Of a DNA stretch of 64,000 nucleotides, positions 12,635 to 24,821 are shown piece after piece. The position numbers and the translations under genes are program-made. Origin of the DNA: Vicia villosa. Taxonomy: Eukaryota; Streptophyta; Magnoliopsida; Fabales; Fabaceae. Position 1 is the first letter of the stretch, and each line of letters starts with the position of its first letter. The stretch is from NCBI RefSeq assembly GCF_029867415.1, contig NW_026705918.1, forward strand, positions 217,608 through 281,607, given 5' to 3'. Below the pieces are notes generated by a model that saw nothing but the letters and a program-made list of their open reading frames with translations, did not search any database and had not been told where the DNA came from.

Positions 12635-13056
12635 TAAAATCAAGATTCTTCTTAACGTAAAAGACAAAGTTAACATGTTATGGTTTCCTCTCCCACAATT
12701 ATAGAGACTAATATCTTCCAACACATATAAATATTGTCTCTTTTTTACTTTAGCTAGCTTAACTGTAAAGAAATCTGTAAAATCACATAAAATGAACACT
12801 TCCAGAATTTGTGACATTGTCAGTGCGAGTTTTCGTTGTCAATTGTGAAGTACAAATTTGAGCTAAATATAGTGTATAAGAAATATATTTTGTAATCTGA
12901 CAAACCATAACTTATCTTATTGAAACACAATCAATTCATATTGTCAAATCATCACTTGATCGAAATTAACTAGGCCTGCATGCTTCAGGACAGAAATTAT
13001 GAGGCCTGCATGCTTGAGGACAGAAATTGTGTGCAGCCAGAATGAACCTTTCCAAG

Positions 13057-14675
13057 TTACAAGTTCTCATGGTTGACATAAGAATCTTCCTTCAAAACCG
13101 GCTCAATTTCAGGAGATGACTCGGATCCTGTAATGCAGGTTTTAATACAGGATTCGTCAAAACTGTGACTCCTGAGAATCTTACTTAACTCATCAACACC
13201 ATCAAGATCTGTTTCTTCTTCATAATACTTTAGAAAAGCCCTCACAACTTGTGGGGAAGGACGATATTTTTCGTTGGTGACATCTGAAAGTGCCGCCTCT
13301 AAGTGGCTCATAGCACCATCCAACTGACGTTTCTCCAACAAAGACACCATGAACATTTCACGAATCCTAAAGAAAGGTCCTTTGCACCTCCTAAGAGCCT
13401 CCTCAAAGATCGACGCAGCTTCTTCATTCATGTTCTGCTTCAAGTAAGCATACACCGCAACACCAGCCAACCTTGAATCATAATTCACATGCCTAGATTC
13501 CCACTCCTTAAAGCATTTTATAATCCCCTCCGTATCATCAAGCCTTCTAAGTGTAGAAAGCATCATAAGATAGCTCCGATTGGTCACCGGGGAGACCGTT
13601 TTGAGCAAACTCCACACTCTATAAACCTCTGTAACATTACCAGTCCCACCATAAAGTCCCAGCAAGCAATGGTAAGCTTCACGTACCCGCGGCTTCACTA
13701 TTTCCTCCATCTTCTTAAGCATCAATTCCGCTTTCTCAAATTGTCCAGCTTTCACATAAATAGCAGCAACATTACTATAAGTCTTCCAATCAATTTTCTC
13801 TCCGTCCTCTCTTTTCATCTCCTCATAAACACTCTCAACCCCATCAAGGTCATTCAACGCGGCACAACTATTCATCCAAACAACATACGTAAATCCAGTC
13901 ATCCTAATCTTCCTCTGCTTCATTTGATTAACCAGCAGAGGAACTTTCCCGGGTTGACCTAGCCTCATATACAAAGCCATCAAATTGGTAAAAGCCAAAC
14001 TAGTTACATAACCTAATTCATCCATTTTCTCAAAATGAGACAATGCCTTGTCTAGCATTAGTTCCTTGCAGTAACAGTTTAAAAGAGAACCATATGTATA
14101 CTTGTTCTTAGCAGGAGGAGGAAGACTGTTAAAGTAATTCTCAGCTTCAACCAACCCTTTCACTTTGGACATAAGATCTAAATGCACTGCATAGTTATCC
14201 CATGAAAAATTGATTTTCCTCATAATCATCCATTCCATTATCTGTAGCAATTCAAAAAAATCAATTTTTTTTTTTTTTTTATATAAAAGCACTAAGAAAT
14301 GAAAATTTTCTTTTTAGATAGAACTGAAATTAATTTTGCCCTAACTTTGGTTATGATGATAAAGCTTGATGTGAATTGAAATTTAGAGGGGAAAATGATG
14401 AGAAACTGTGATACCTCGAATGCGTGATGGATTCTACGATACTTTCGAAGCTCTTGGACGCATTTATCGAGTTCTCCTTTCCCTACGGCTTTGCCTTCCA
14501 TGATATACTGGTTCAATGTCTGGGATACGGTTCCTCCGGTCTTTTCTAGCTCCGATAGTCTTTGGTAGAGATTGTACTTCTTCTTGGGAAGCTCAGCTAC
14601 CGTAGCGACCGGATAAGCCGTACATAGTCGTCGGAGAAGGCTTCCTCCGCCGGGAATTAAACGGCCGTAGTTCAT
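13057..14675 (-). CDS. P-class pentatricopeptide repeat protein, probably mitochondrial (2 exons, 481 aa)
   Basis: Exon 1 is complement 14415-14675 (87 aa), exon 2 complement 13057-14241 (394 aa plus stop); the intron is GT-AG in phase 0, and its acceptor follows a long T/A tract. From about residue 80 there are degenerate 35-residue helical repeats, e.g. TYGSLLNCYCKELMLDKAL and TYSNVAAIYVKAGQFEKAEL, running to about residue 400. There are no E or DYW extensions, so it is P-class; such proteins bind organelle RNA and act in its processing or stability. The N terminus (MNYGRLIPGGGSLLRRLCTA) is basic, fitting a mitochondrial presequence. It resembles the Arabidopsis At4g02820/At1g60770 group from memory; orthology not tested. 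Length is normal for the group. Confidence 0.9.
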
Positions 14676-14931
14676 CCTCGTTTTTCTCGGATCGAGCCTC
14701 TGGTAGTGGAGAAGGCTATTCGTTATTTGTTGGAGGGTATGTCAGGGTTTATCAAAACGCAAAATGTTAATGTTAGGGTTTATAGAATAACACTAAAAAC
14801 AAATGTTAATTTAATTGTAAAAGAGAAAGAAAAAAAATATTTAAAAGGAACAATGATATATCAACACAACTATTCGAGTAGAAACTAGAAATAGAATATA
14901 TGGTGAAGTTGTATCTAACTGCGACCGGAAA

Positions 14932-15138
14932 TATTTATGATATGGCTGACTAGAGCTAACATGTTAATCTGTTAGGTTAACACTTCAATGTTTAAGTACA
15001 ATGAAAAAAGTGAGAAGTAATGTGTTCGTGACTATTTATGATATGACAAAGCAGAGCTAACCTGTTAATCTGTTAGGTTAACACTTCAATGTCTAAGTAC
15101 AAGTCAGTGAAAAAAGTGAGAAGTAATGTGTCCGTGAC
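14932..15138. repeat. Two-copy 101-bp direct tandem duplication upstream of the PPR gene
   Basis: Unit 1 is 14932-15032 and unit 2 is 15033-15138. They share 'tgttaatctgttaggttaac' and 'agtgagaagtaatgtgt', with a few substitutions and a small insertion. It lies about 260 bp upstream of the minus-strand PPR start codon, so it may fall in the promoter. Confidence 0.85.
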
Positions 15139-15640
15139 TATGAATTTGAATATTTGAAATTACACATTTTGCTATTATATATCAAACGCGGTTGAATTGG
15201 ACGGTGATTGATGCATTGGAGAGCACAATCATCTGCTTCTAGTTAGATTAAAGGTTTACATGTTATATGTGTCTCACTACTCGACATTCACTATTGGCCT
15301 TTTGCTATTGGTCTTGCGGACGGTTCATAATAGTTGCTCACAAGCCATTGTTCCTATTACACAGAATGAAGGTTTCACCATGCACCCCTTTAGGTTGGTT
15401 GTTAATCGAAATAAGTGAAGAAGTCTCAATAGGACGTCATTAACATTAGGAAGATGCATTAAATATTCTTCTCTTGATCGAAAATATTTTGCAAGGAAGT
15501 TTCGATGTGCCGTCACTATGTCTAACGATAATGATATCCTCTTTGTCATAGGATACTTAAGTACTCTAAACAAGTCACGATGACATTTTGATTGTTGGTG
15601 GTGTGGTTCGCGCTTCCCAATCTAATGGATCACACAATTC
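15139..15640. other. Intergenic, no gene recognised
   Basis: No convincing reading frame. The region abuts the gypsy remnant and may be worn pol sequence upstream of the recognisable integrase, but I could not align it. Confidence 0.4.
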
Positions 15641-16260
15641 ACAAGCTCTACCGTGGTCGGTTTCTGTGAAGACCTAGGAGTGCAACCGAATTTTATTTTC
15701 ATTGTTCATCCAGTGGCAAATGGCCAGGTTGAGTCAATAAACAAAGTGATATTTAAGGGGATTAATAAGAAGTTAGATGACACCATAGGACTCTGGGATG
15801 AACAACTTCATGAAGTATTATGGTCATATCATACCACCCCTCATTCAACCACCAATGAGACTTTATTCACAATGGTATACGGAGAAGACATCATGCTGTC
15901 TCTCAAAATCGACACACTCACTTAGTGACACTCTCAATTCAATGTGGAAGAGAACGAGGTAGGGTTAAGATATGCAACCAACCTAATTGATGAGACAAGA
16001 GATGTCGCTCACATTAGGGACTTTTCTGCCAAGCAAAGGGCTGCCAGAAAGTACAATTCGAATGTGGTTCCGAGGGAAATGCAGGAAGGCAACCTAATGC
16101 TTAGACATGTTTTCGTTCGTACCCACCCAACATGAGAAACTACAACCCAGATGGGAAGGGCCTTACCGTATTATATTAGAAACTACCTCATAGAGCCTAA
16201 AAGCTCGAGAAGTTGGATGAATGACTCATCCCTCGAACATGGAATTCAATTTACTTGAGA
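15641..16260 (+). pseudogene. Integrase C-terminal part of a Tat-lineage Ty3/gypsy polyprotein (broken)
   Basis: Frame 15653-15925 reads FCEDLGVQPNFIF, then HPVANGQVESINKVI with the integrase Glu region, then WSYHTTPHSTTNETLF. A stop ends this frame; the sequence continues at 15944-16135 with EENEVGLRYATNLIDETRD and AAKQ/AARKYN-like text. After another shift comes LQPRWEGPYRI, the chromodomain-less end of the integrase. At least two frame breaks, so non-functional. The wording matches Tat-lineage plant elements. Confidence 0.85.
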
Positions 16261-18000
16261 TATTGTTATAGTTAATTATTTTTAAGTTATGTGTTTAAAG
16301 GTGAAAGGCGGTTGTTCTGCTAGGGTGTGAATCTCTTTGAAAAAATTTATCATTATTAGTAATAGGTTATTTTGTTCCTCAGTCGACTTAAATGTTGGGC
16401 TTTCATGGGAAGATCCTTGCAGCCCTTATAAAGATATTTAATTGTCGGACTTCCATAGGAAGATCATTATCACACTTATAACACAATCTAAATGGTGGAC
16501 TTCCACGGGAAGATTCTTGCCGCGCAACAAAGGGGCGATATGAATGTTGGACTTCCCTTGAAATATCTTTGTCGCCCATATGGGCAATATAATTAACAAA
16601 CTTCCATGGGGTATCCCCCACAAAATGCAAACCAATAACTAAGAGTCTCGCTTGAGGGACTCAACTTAAATTCTCTATTGGGAAACTAAACTTAAGTCTC
16701 GCCCGAGGGACTCAACTAAGAGTCTCGCCTAAGGGACTCAACTTAAAATCTCGCTTAGGAGACTCAACTAAAAGTCGCGCCTGGGAGACTAAACTAAAAT
16801 TTTGGCATGGGATACTAAACTTAAAGTCTCTCATAAGGAAATCAACTAAGAATTTCACCTAAGAGACTCAACTTAAATTATCGCCTATGATACTCAATTG
16901 AAAGTCAGGCCTAAGGGGCTTAACGTAAAGCCTCTCTCGGGAGACTCAACCTAAAGTCTGGCCTAAATAACTCTAAGTAATGAAAATAAAAAATCACTTC
17001 GCCCTTTCCAAGATCTCATGCTCAAGGTATTGTGTATTGGTATACTTGTAAAGGATACACAAGAGGCGCGTAAAAGGTCTACCAAGGGGAGCTGACATAA
17101 CATGCCGCCTACACCAACCTCTTAGCCACCCATTTATTGGGGGTGGGCGCCAATTTTCAGGTTATGTCACCAATTCCTTGGATGACTCGCACAATTTGTA
17201 TGAATGGGGGGGGGGGTGACGCTTCCTAGTCCACAACAGTGCAAATATGGAGTCAAAAGGGGAGAAGGGCATATTATCTTAAATAGTAGGAAATTAACTG
17301 CCTTTTCCTAAACTCCTAGAAGTAGTTGTAACTTCTTGGGAGCCTGGCATCCAGGCCCAAGAATTTCTATAAATATCTCATCCCTAATGTTTAGAGGAGA
17401 CCAATTTTATAACACAAAATACCACATATAGATCTTCCCACCTCAATGAAAGTTACGCCTAAGGGACTCAACTAAGAGTCTAGGGTTTAGGGACTCAACT
17501 TAAAGTCTCTCTCTCCGGGAGACTCAACTTAAAGTCTCTCATGAACTCCAAGCAAGGAAAAAAACAAATCACTCAGCCCTTTCCAAGTAGGGACATTATA
17601 TTAGTATATTTGTAAGGGATAGACAGGAGGCGACAGAAAAGGTCCACCAAGGGGAGGCGACATAACATGTCGCCCATACCAACCTCTTAGCCACCCATTT
17701 ATTGGATAGGAGTCCATTTCTTAGTTATGTCACCCATTCCTTGGACGACTCGCCCGATTCCTGTGAATATGATGAGTAATGTGTCCTAGTCCACAACTGT
17801 GTGAATATTGAGTCAAAAGGGGGGAAGGATATTTCCCCTTTCCCACGTTGTTAGAAGCAATTGCTACTTTATGTGAGCCTAGGATCCAGGCCCATGAATT
17901 TCTATAAATATGTCAACCTTAAGTTTGAGAGGAGATCCAATTTCATAACATATAATATCACATACACAACTTTTTACCTCTTTGCGTGAACTAGCGCTAA
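16261..18000 (+). mobile_element. 3' region and duplicated LTR-like segment of the Tat-lineage element
   Basis: Downstream of the integrase are 'ggacttccatgggaagat' repeats (16390-16620), then a block of 'gactcaac' repeats, then a segment of about 500 bp present twice (about 16985-17460 and 17545-18000, offset about 535-565 bp). Each copy carries 'ccaccaaggggag', 'ccacccatttatt', 'gagtcaaaagggg' and a TATA-like CTATAAATA (17368 and 17902), as expected of an LTR promoter. Copy 1 ends in a further short 'gactcaac' block. LTR ends were not fixed. Confidence 0.6.
16640..16975 (+). repeat. Short tandem repeat, about 33-bp unit, core 'gggactcaacttaaagtctc'
   Basis: Roughly ten imperfect copies of 'ctcgcctaagggactcaac' occur, and two or three more follow at about 17455-17545 in the duplicated segment. 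Within each unit 'gagtc' and 'gactc' are mirror images, so units can fold. Confidence 0.8.
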
Positions 18001-18420
18001 CATCATAACAAACCCTAAAAAACCTCTTAATATTTAAGAGTTATCACATATTATACTTTTAGTAAATATACAAATATATAGTGCACTTGTTTAGTACTCC
18101 TTTTGTTCTTTTTTGTATGCCACATTCATAAAAAAAAGGAATTGTTCCTAATTACTTAACTTTTTGAAAGTTCAATGCATCATTATTAAAGACTTGTCAC
18201 TAATATTATTAATTAGTTATTTTACAAAGAAAGATAGACGAATTGAAATATTAAAGGACCAAATGTATTGTAAGTAAAATAGATATAATTGTATTAGAAG
18301 TAACAAAATTTAATAATAGTCTACTTATGTTTAAAAAAATGTAAAAGTTTCGTTGAAAAGGAACTTGGTGAATAATAATTTAAATAATAGTGGTGATTGT
18401 CAGCAGATGTGTGTCAAAGT
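18001..18420. other. AT-rich intergenic stretch
   Basis: No gene. 'tactccttttgttc' near 18097 and 'gaaaaggaacttgg' near 18354-18368 are weakly mirrored, hinting at a worn MITE of about 270 bp; not enough to call. Confidence 0.3.
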
Positions 18421-18740
18421 GGTTTTGGTGGTGGTGGTGGTGGTGGTCAATGGTGGTTGGAGTGGTGGTGTTCGTTGTGATAATTCGTAGTGGTTTAGGG
18501 TAGTCTGCATGGTAGTCGATGGTGGTCACTGATGATCAACATGGTGGATGAGGTGGTGATTGATGGTGGTCAACGGTGGTTTGTTATGGTGATCAGTGGT
18601 GGTGGACAGTGGTCACACTGATGGTTGACAATGATTAAAGTGGTGATTAATGGTAGTCATTTGACAACCTATGGTGGTCTAATAGTAGTGATTTGTGGTG
18701 GTTGGAGTGATGGTTGGTGACTGGAAGTGGTCAAACGCGT
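18421..18740. repeat. GGT-rich minisatellite-like tract
   Basis: It starts with a pure (GGT)n run near 18427-18447 and degrades into 'gtggtggt', 'gatggtggtca' and 'agtggtgattgatggtggtc' variants over about 300 bp. It has strong strand asymmetry (G/T versus C/A). Confidence 0.8.
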
Positions 18741-18770
18741 AGTTAGTGTTGACCAAGTGACTTCATATAG

Positions 18771-18792
18771 AAGAGAGAGAGAGAGAGAGAAA
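18771..18792. repeat. (GA)n microsatellite
   Basis: A run of about ten GA dinucleotides follows the GGT-rich tract. Confidence 0.8.
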
Positions 18793-18839
18793 GGGGAGTG
18801 AATTGTGATATTTGAACTTCGCAGTTAATTAAATTTTTT

Positions 18840-19786
18840 ATTATTTTATAAAATGTTTATGTTGGAGAATATAAATAAGGTATAAAGAAGATGGAGATGA
18901 AGAGACATACACAACGGAGATAAAATAAACAATGGAAAATAAAGAGAGAGAAATTAGAGAGAGTGTACCAGAGATTTATACATATTCGACCTAACCATTT
19001 GTCCTGCTCTTATCCTAAGAGTTTTCTCTTGAGAGTTTGTACTAAAATGATTTGAGCCTTTCACATGATTTGCCCACGAACCTTCTTCCAATAAATAAGA
19101 GATTTTTCACAATTTAATCTCCAGACAGAGATTTTATATAGGTTAATCTCACAAATCAAACAGAGATTTTACCATGCCAAGCTTAAGAACCAAACATAGT
19201 TTTTCATTGGCTAAACTCAATAACCAAACATATGTTTTCACTGGTTGAGCTCAAGAACAAAACAATGTTTTAATTGACTAAACTCGATAACTAAACAAAG
19301 CTTTTTAGAGGTTAAGCTCAAGAACCAAAAAATAAACCTTACACAATATAGCACAAGAGAAAACGCCATCTCGAAAAAAATTACAAAACAACATAGTACC
19401 AGTACACCAAAATTCTCACAAGGAATTTTTCACTCTCAAGACCCTGAGACACCTTTGGTGAAAATAGAAAAATTATAAAAAGGAGAATAAAATGTGAGAA
19501 AGAAAGGTTTTAATTTTGAAATTTGATGTAAAATGAAATGAGGATATGCCTCCTTTATATAAAAATTGATTTTCCTCCAAAAGAAAATGATTTATGGGCA
19601 TTTTTAATAGTCTAAATTGATTAACCCTAGCTGACAATCATTAGAAAAGTCAAATATAAAAAGTTTTTGAATTTTGCCATCATAAATCACTTAAAGGCTT
19701 CTCTTATCGATTGTAGGCGTTACAAATGTGTTAATTGATTAATCCTAATCTGGTAATCCATCAACTATTGTAAAAATAACTCCTAA
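18840..19786. other. Dispersed-repeat DNA, probable LTR-element fragment
   Basis: At 19140-19340 four or five imperfect copies of a 55-60-bp unit occur ('ctaaactcaataaccaaaca', 'gttgagctcaagaac'). No coding sequence. The DNA continues after the CACTA element at 21091 with related 'aattgatta' text, so it may be one older element split by that insertion. Confidence 0.4.
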
Positions 19787-21090
19787 CATTACTATAAATA
19801 ATACATTTCATGACAAAGTTTTCACCTCGGCTAACGAACAACCGAGGTGGCAACCATAGGTACCCCACATTTGAATATTTTTAATACATACTACCTATTT
19901 CATTGATTATGCTAGGAACCGAGGTGAAAAATTATGATCAGCCATCCTTCGAATCCCAACAATTGCATTTAAGCGCAATTTTTAATTTTATTTATTTATT
20001 TATTTATTTATGAACTATTCTCACAGGTGAGTTTGCAATCGAGGGGAAAAGTTATGATCAACCCCACTTCGAATCGGAACAAATGCATTTAAGTGCATTT
20101 TAATTTATTTTTTATTTACGACTTATTCCCTCTGTTAAGCTAGCGACTGAGGAGATAGGTTATGATTAACCCTACTTATAATTCTGGCAACGTCATTTTA
20201 GTACTTTTTATAAAAAAAATTATTTAATACATATGTCCTCAGTTGGGCTGACAACATATGGAAAATATGTCTGTGTTGTTTATATTACCAATGTATCTTT
20301 TATATCCATTTATAAAATAACAACGGCCAAAACATTGTCAACTCATCAACTCAGGTGAAACATCAGCGATCCGTATGAAATACACACCAACCAATATATT
20401 AGAACATAAATACCACAACCATTTACCTTGAAACGAAACGCAGAGTGCATAGTATTGAAATGCAAACACCATTGATGATGAAAACATACACCGATAATGA
20501 AAGCATTGAATATAATACAACACCATACCCTAGGATAGATTTAAGAGTAGAGAAACGTCTCATGGTAGGTTTCTTAATGTATTGTCTTATGTATTTTCTA
20601 AAATTCTTTTCTTAAGTGGGTGTTTGATAAAAATGTTTGATGTTAATTAAGGAAAACAAGGATGCAAATTACCAATGTTGTTGTTGTTGTTAGAAATCTT
20701 AAAACTCAACAACAACAACAACAACAACAACAACTACATCCATTATTTCCTAACAACATTAAACCTTTTTTACAAGCAAGTATTGAAGAAAATAATTTTA
20801 GCAATTACAAGAAAAAAGATTACATTAAAAAATCAAAACGTTGATCAAAATGTTTCTTTGCTTTTGCAATCTATCTTAGAGAATAATTTTATAGTTATGA
20901 TTTCACCTCGATGGAATTTCCAATTGAGGGGAAAAGTTGTTGATTTTTTTACTTTAGATTTCACCTCGGTGGAAAAAACAACCGAGGGAAAAATGGAAGA
21001 ACTTTCCATTACACGCTTTGTTACCTCGCCCATAAAACTGAGGTAAAATCCCTATTTCAACCGAGGTAAAAGACCTGTTTCGTAGTAATG
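19787..21090. mobile_element. Non-autonomous CACTA (En/Spm-like) transposon, 1,304 bp
   Basis: The ends are CATTACTATAAA and, reading inward on the other strand, CATTACTACGAA; both sides carry TAA (19784-19786 and 21091-21093), the 3-bp duplication typical of CACTA elements. Subterminal motifs of the form ACCTCGGTT/AACCGAGGT occur repeatedly in both orientations: about four in the left 300 bp and about seven in the right 200 bp. Such clusters are the transposase-binding regions of the superfamily. No transposase is present. The usual CACTA end has changed to CATTA. Confidence 0.75.
20684..20734. repeat. (TTG)n followed by (CAA)n microsatellite pair
   Basis: A TTG/GTT run at about 20684-20694 faces a CAA run at about 20707-20733, forming an inverted pair inside the CACTA element. 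Poly-Gln or poly-Asn frames here are composition only. Confidence 0.75.
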
Positions 21091-22084
21091 TAATTGATTA
21101 AATGAGTTCTTAATCAATTAAGTACACATATGTAAATATTTTTAGGTGTTTTGTAAAATAACAGAGGTTTTAAAAGTCTTTGTCTGTGTATGTGCATGAT
21201 AGAGAGCTTCCTTAGTATCTAGAGAACTAATCTTATAACTTTACATTAAACTAATCACTCAAACATGTGTCATTTATAGAATCAGATGAACTTTCACACT
21301 TCCTATCTTTCACAACATCAAATCCCTTGCTTGATTCAACATTGACTTATCACTTCATCTAGAACTTGAGTCTTTTGACTAATGAGACTTGAGATAACTC
21401 TTGAACGGATACCTTCATCATAGATTGTTGGGTAGTTGATATTAACTCCTCTTTTGACTATTGTGACAAAGAATTTTATCGAAAATTGTTTTGACATGAG
21501 GTGTTGTCTTCATCAAGGTGACTTGACAATTATCATTACAAAGAACATTATGAACATTGACATAAAGGACTTCACCAAATACCATTAGACTTAAGATGTT
21601 GTCGTCATCAAAACCAAATATCATTTGATATAAGATGTTGTTATTATCAAAATGAGTAACATCAACTCTTGAATGTACCTACACAACACTTAGATCCATA
21701 GACAATGGTGGTTGAAACTGTGGTCAAAAGCTATTATTGGCGACGTCTTAGCTTGAAAACAAAAACAATAATTTATAATTAATTTTATTAGTTTAAATTA
21801 TAATAAAAAACTATTTTAAAATTAAATAAAAAATTAATTCCACTTCATTTTAGTCAATAAATTTAAATTTTAAAATTAACTTTGAAAATCAAAACTAAAA
21901 ACATCACCACCCTAAATCTCCTAAAAGAGTATAGTTTTAAAATAATAAAATGTTAAAATAATACTAGTATCTCTTTTTTTCTTTCACTTGAAAATAGAAA
22001 TAACCGGTAACCGGCAACCTTATCGAACGCAGACAGTTAAAGTGAAGCGTAGTTAGTGAGTTCAATTGTTACAGTTGGGAAGAA
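21091..22084. other. Intergenic region and promoter of the D27-like gene
   Basis: No gene. 21430-21680 has repeated 'aagatgttgt(c/t)(g/a)tcatcaaaa' phrases like an old LTR. The last 100 bases before the ATG at 22085 probably hold the 5' leader. Confidence 0.4.
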
Positions 22085-23811
22085 ATGAAGGCGTTAGGTA
22101 TTACTGTTGGTGCTGTTCCAAACCTTTATTCCACTGGAATTCGTAACCGTCGGTTATGTGTTTCATTCTCTTCAACTTCTTCATCAGGATCCAAAACGGT
22201 TCGTATTTTCTGATTTTGCTTTTTGAATTCATGCTGCAAGCTAGTATGAGAAATTTACTTCAATTTGTGGATTGATTCAGGTGGGAGTTGCAGCTCCGAA
22301 AATTGAATACAAGCCCGGTGTCTTGGATGATTTGTTCCTCAATTTGTTCCGCAACAAATTGGTACAGGTAAAGAAACCCCTTCTTGTTTCTTCTCATGAA
22401 CACTGTTTGATTTTCTCTAATTTGATAGCATAGATGCATTATTTATTTATTTATTATCATTATTTTTGCTTTGGAACATATAGGAGGTAGGATGGGACTC
22501 AAAGAAACCTGGATATGATGGACTAATCGAAGTTGCAAACCGTTTAATGATGAAAGGCACTACAAATTCCCATACCATAGAAGCTACGGTAATTTCTTCT
22601 TTCAGAATCTCTATCAGGGTCGTCTTAAGTTTTTAGAGGTTTTGTACGGTTTAATCGTGATGACAAGTTTTGAATCATGTGCCGTAGTCTACCTTGCATG
22701 TCATCAAAGACGGTCCTGATCTCTATAACATACCATAGCATTTCTCTTCGCAAGTGTTCCTCACAAATAAAAAGCATGGTTTCAAAATGTTCATGTTCAT
22801 ACTATTTCCTCCTTAGTTTAACAACATATATTGCTTGTTAAAATCTTTATGATTTTTATTTTAATGATTTCAAGTGAATTAGATAGCTCTGATATGTTGT
22901 GACTGTGACAGGTACGAATTTTGCGATCTCTATTTCCTCCATTCCTTTTGGAGCTCTATAAAATTCTCGTAGCTCCTCTTGGAGGAGGCAAAGTTGCTGC
23001 TATAATGGTTGGTGAGTTTGATAAGATTACATCTCATTTTTCAATTCTTCAAGCTAGTGAGAAACTCTTTTTGAGATATCCTGAAAACATTTAAGTTTTG
23101 AAGCAAGGGTTACTGCACTTACATGCCAATGGCTAATGGGACCCTGCAAAGTCAATTCTGTAGACCTATCAGATGGAACCTCGTGCAGTAGCGGGGTGAT
23201 CACTTATACCTTTCTCCCTGTTTGATCTTTATGACTAAATAATAACATCATTGTATTCTTGAGAGTGATGTATATTCATAAAATGTTTTAGGTGTATGTT
23301 GAAAGATGCAAATATCTAGAGGAAAGCAAGTGTGTTGGTATATGCCTCAACACCTGTAAGTTTCCAACACAGGTTAGTGATTCTTCTTCAAACTCCTATC
23401 GTTTTCATGAGACTGATCTCTTACCTTTTCATGTTAGTGTAAGAGTTTAAAATATTGTGCCAGCTTTAAAGCTATTGCATTTATGGATGATTGACTCTGA
23501 CTCTATTTTCAATGTAGACCTTCTTCAAGGATCATATGGGGGTTCCATTACTTATGGAGCCCAACTTTACCGACTACAGCTGTCAGGTAATATCGAGTAA
23601 TATCTTCGAGAGTCTAAATTTGTACGATGAGATTGCTCCGGTTTCTATTTTCTTTGACGTTTTTAAATTGCAGTTCAAATTTGGAGTGCTTCCCCCACTG
23701 CCTGAAGATGACGCGATCCTGAAGGAACCTTGCTTGGAAGCATGTCCAATTGCTTCCCAAAGAAAAATGGCTAACAGAAACATAGGTGCCACTGCTTGCC
23801 CAAAGACATGA
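22085..23811 (+). CDS. D27L1: Beta-carotene isomerase D27-like protein, plastid (8 exons, 261 aa)
   Basis: Exons: 22085-22198, 22281-22367, 22484-22588, 22912-23011, 23104-23195, 23292-23372, 23518-23586, 23674-23811; all introns GT-AG, total 786 nt. The first ~40 residues are Ser/Arg-rich, as in a chloroplast transit peptide. The conserved DUF4033 region includes LTCQWLMGPCKVNSVDL (about 140-157), the Cys-rich ERCKYLEESKCVGICLNTC (about 170-188), GVPLLMEPNF and DYSCQFKFG. True D27 isomerises all-trans to 9-cis beta-carotene at the entry to strigolactone synthesis. The wording here (NSVDL, SCQFKFG) fits the D27-LIKE1 branch (Arabidopsis At1g64680) better than D27 itself; that comparison is from memory. 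Substrate of the like-branch is less certain. Length fits the family. No sign of damage. Confidence 0.88.
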
Positions 23812-24818
23812 ACATATTTTTCTTAGGCATAGAGCTTTGAGAGCATTGATGTACACTTTCCACTACCTCCTGCACATTTTAGCCTTAACTTATGGTTGGA
23901 GATGAAACTGAAAGCATGAGGTTTCTGTCATAAGATAAAATAAAATAAGTTTGATGCACTACAGTCCATCACCTGAAACCATTTTTTTTTTGCTCTTTGC
24001 CAGTGTTGCATATTTCTTTCTCTTGATCACTGTTTCTCACTTATATTCCTACGACACTCTCACTCACCCATCGCTCGCATGTTGAGAAATTTGAGGGTTT
24101 AAACTTCATTTAATAACCAGTGAAATTCTCCCTAGTCGTTTCAGAAGTCTCCCTAGTTGTTTGTGTATGTTGGGGGTAAATAATTGGAAGCTAGCTTGAA
24201 GGAGCAAAAAACAATGCACTGGAAGCCAATGAAGCAAAGCTATCAAGCAACTCACTAATAAAGTCTTTTTGTTTTTCGAGTGAGGATTAAAAACAACCTA
24301 AGAATAACGAGGAAAATTCGAAAAGCAACGAATCCTTGAATTAGTGGTTGCAAGGTAGTTCATACCTCTTTCTTAGTGCCAAAAGGAAGCTCATGCATTA
24401 ATCAATCATCCCTTCGATTAGCAAATGAAGGATACCAAGATTTAAAAAAAATAGGATTAGAGGCATCAAATCAGAGGAGTCTTGTTATTTTATACACCAG
24501 TAACCTACACATAGACAACAAGCATTAGGAGTATCATATGTGAGTATTTAAAGACAAATTGAGATGGATACGCACATGAGTTTGAGGGATCATTTTTAAA
24601 TGACATTTCATCTCATATGTTTAACTTGCATAACCTCTGGGGGCTAGATAATTATATGTATTATGATGTATTACTTTTAATCACGAATGGGATGGTTGCA
24701 TAGGTAACGTCAATAAGGTGTCAGAGGTTTGCGGTTAATGACACCCGGATGCAACAAGTTCGTAGTTAATCCCGAAAACAAAACAAGTACCAAGATGCAT
24801 CCCGTGAAAGCCATAGGA
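23812..24818. other. 3' UTR and intergenic region up to the tRNA array
   Basis: No gene is recognised. The repeat array begins abruptly at about 24819: bases left of the first tRNA copy do not match the DNA preceding the other copies. Confidence 0.5.
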
Positions 24819-24821
24819 TTA

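Noticed and set aside
13489..13962. 157-codon plus-strand frame
   Set aside because: Antisense shadow of the PPR coding exon.
18421..18740. Glycine- or valine-rich coding region
   Set aside because: The GGT tract has stops in all frames beyond short runs and no splice or start context.
20662..21046. Poly-Gln and poly-Asn frames
   Set aside because: Produced by a CAA microsatellite inside the CACTA element.
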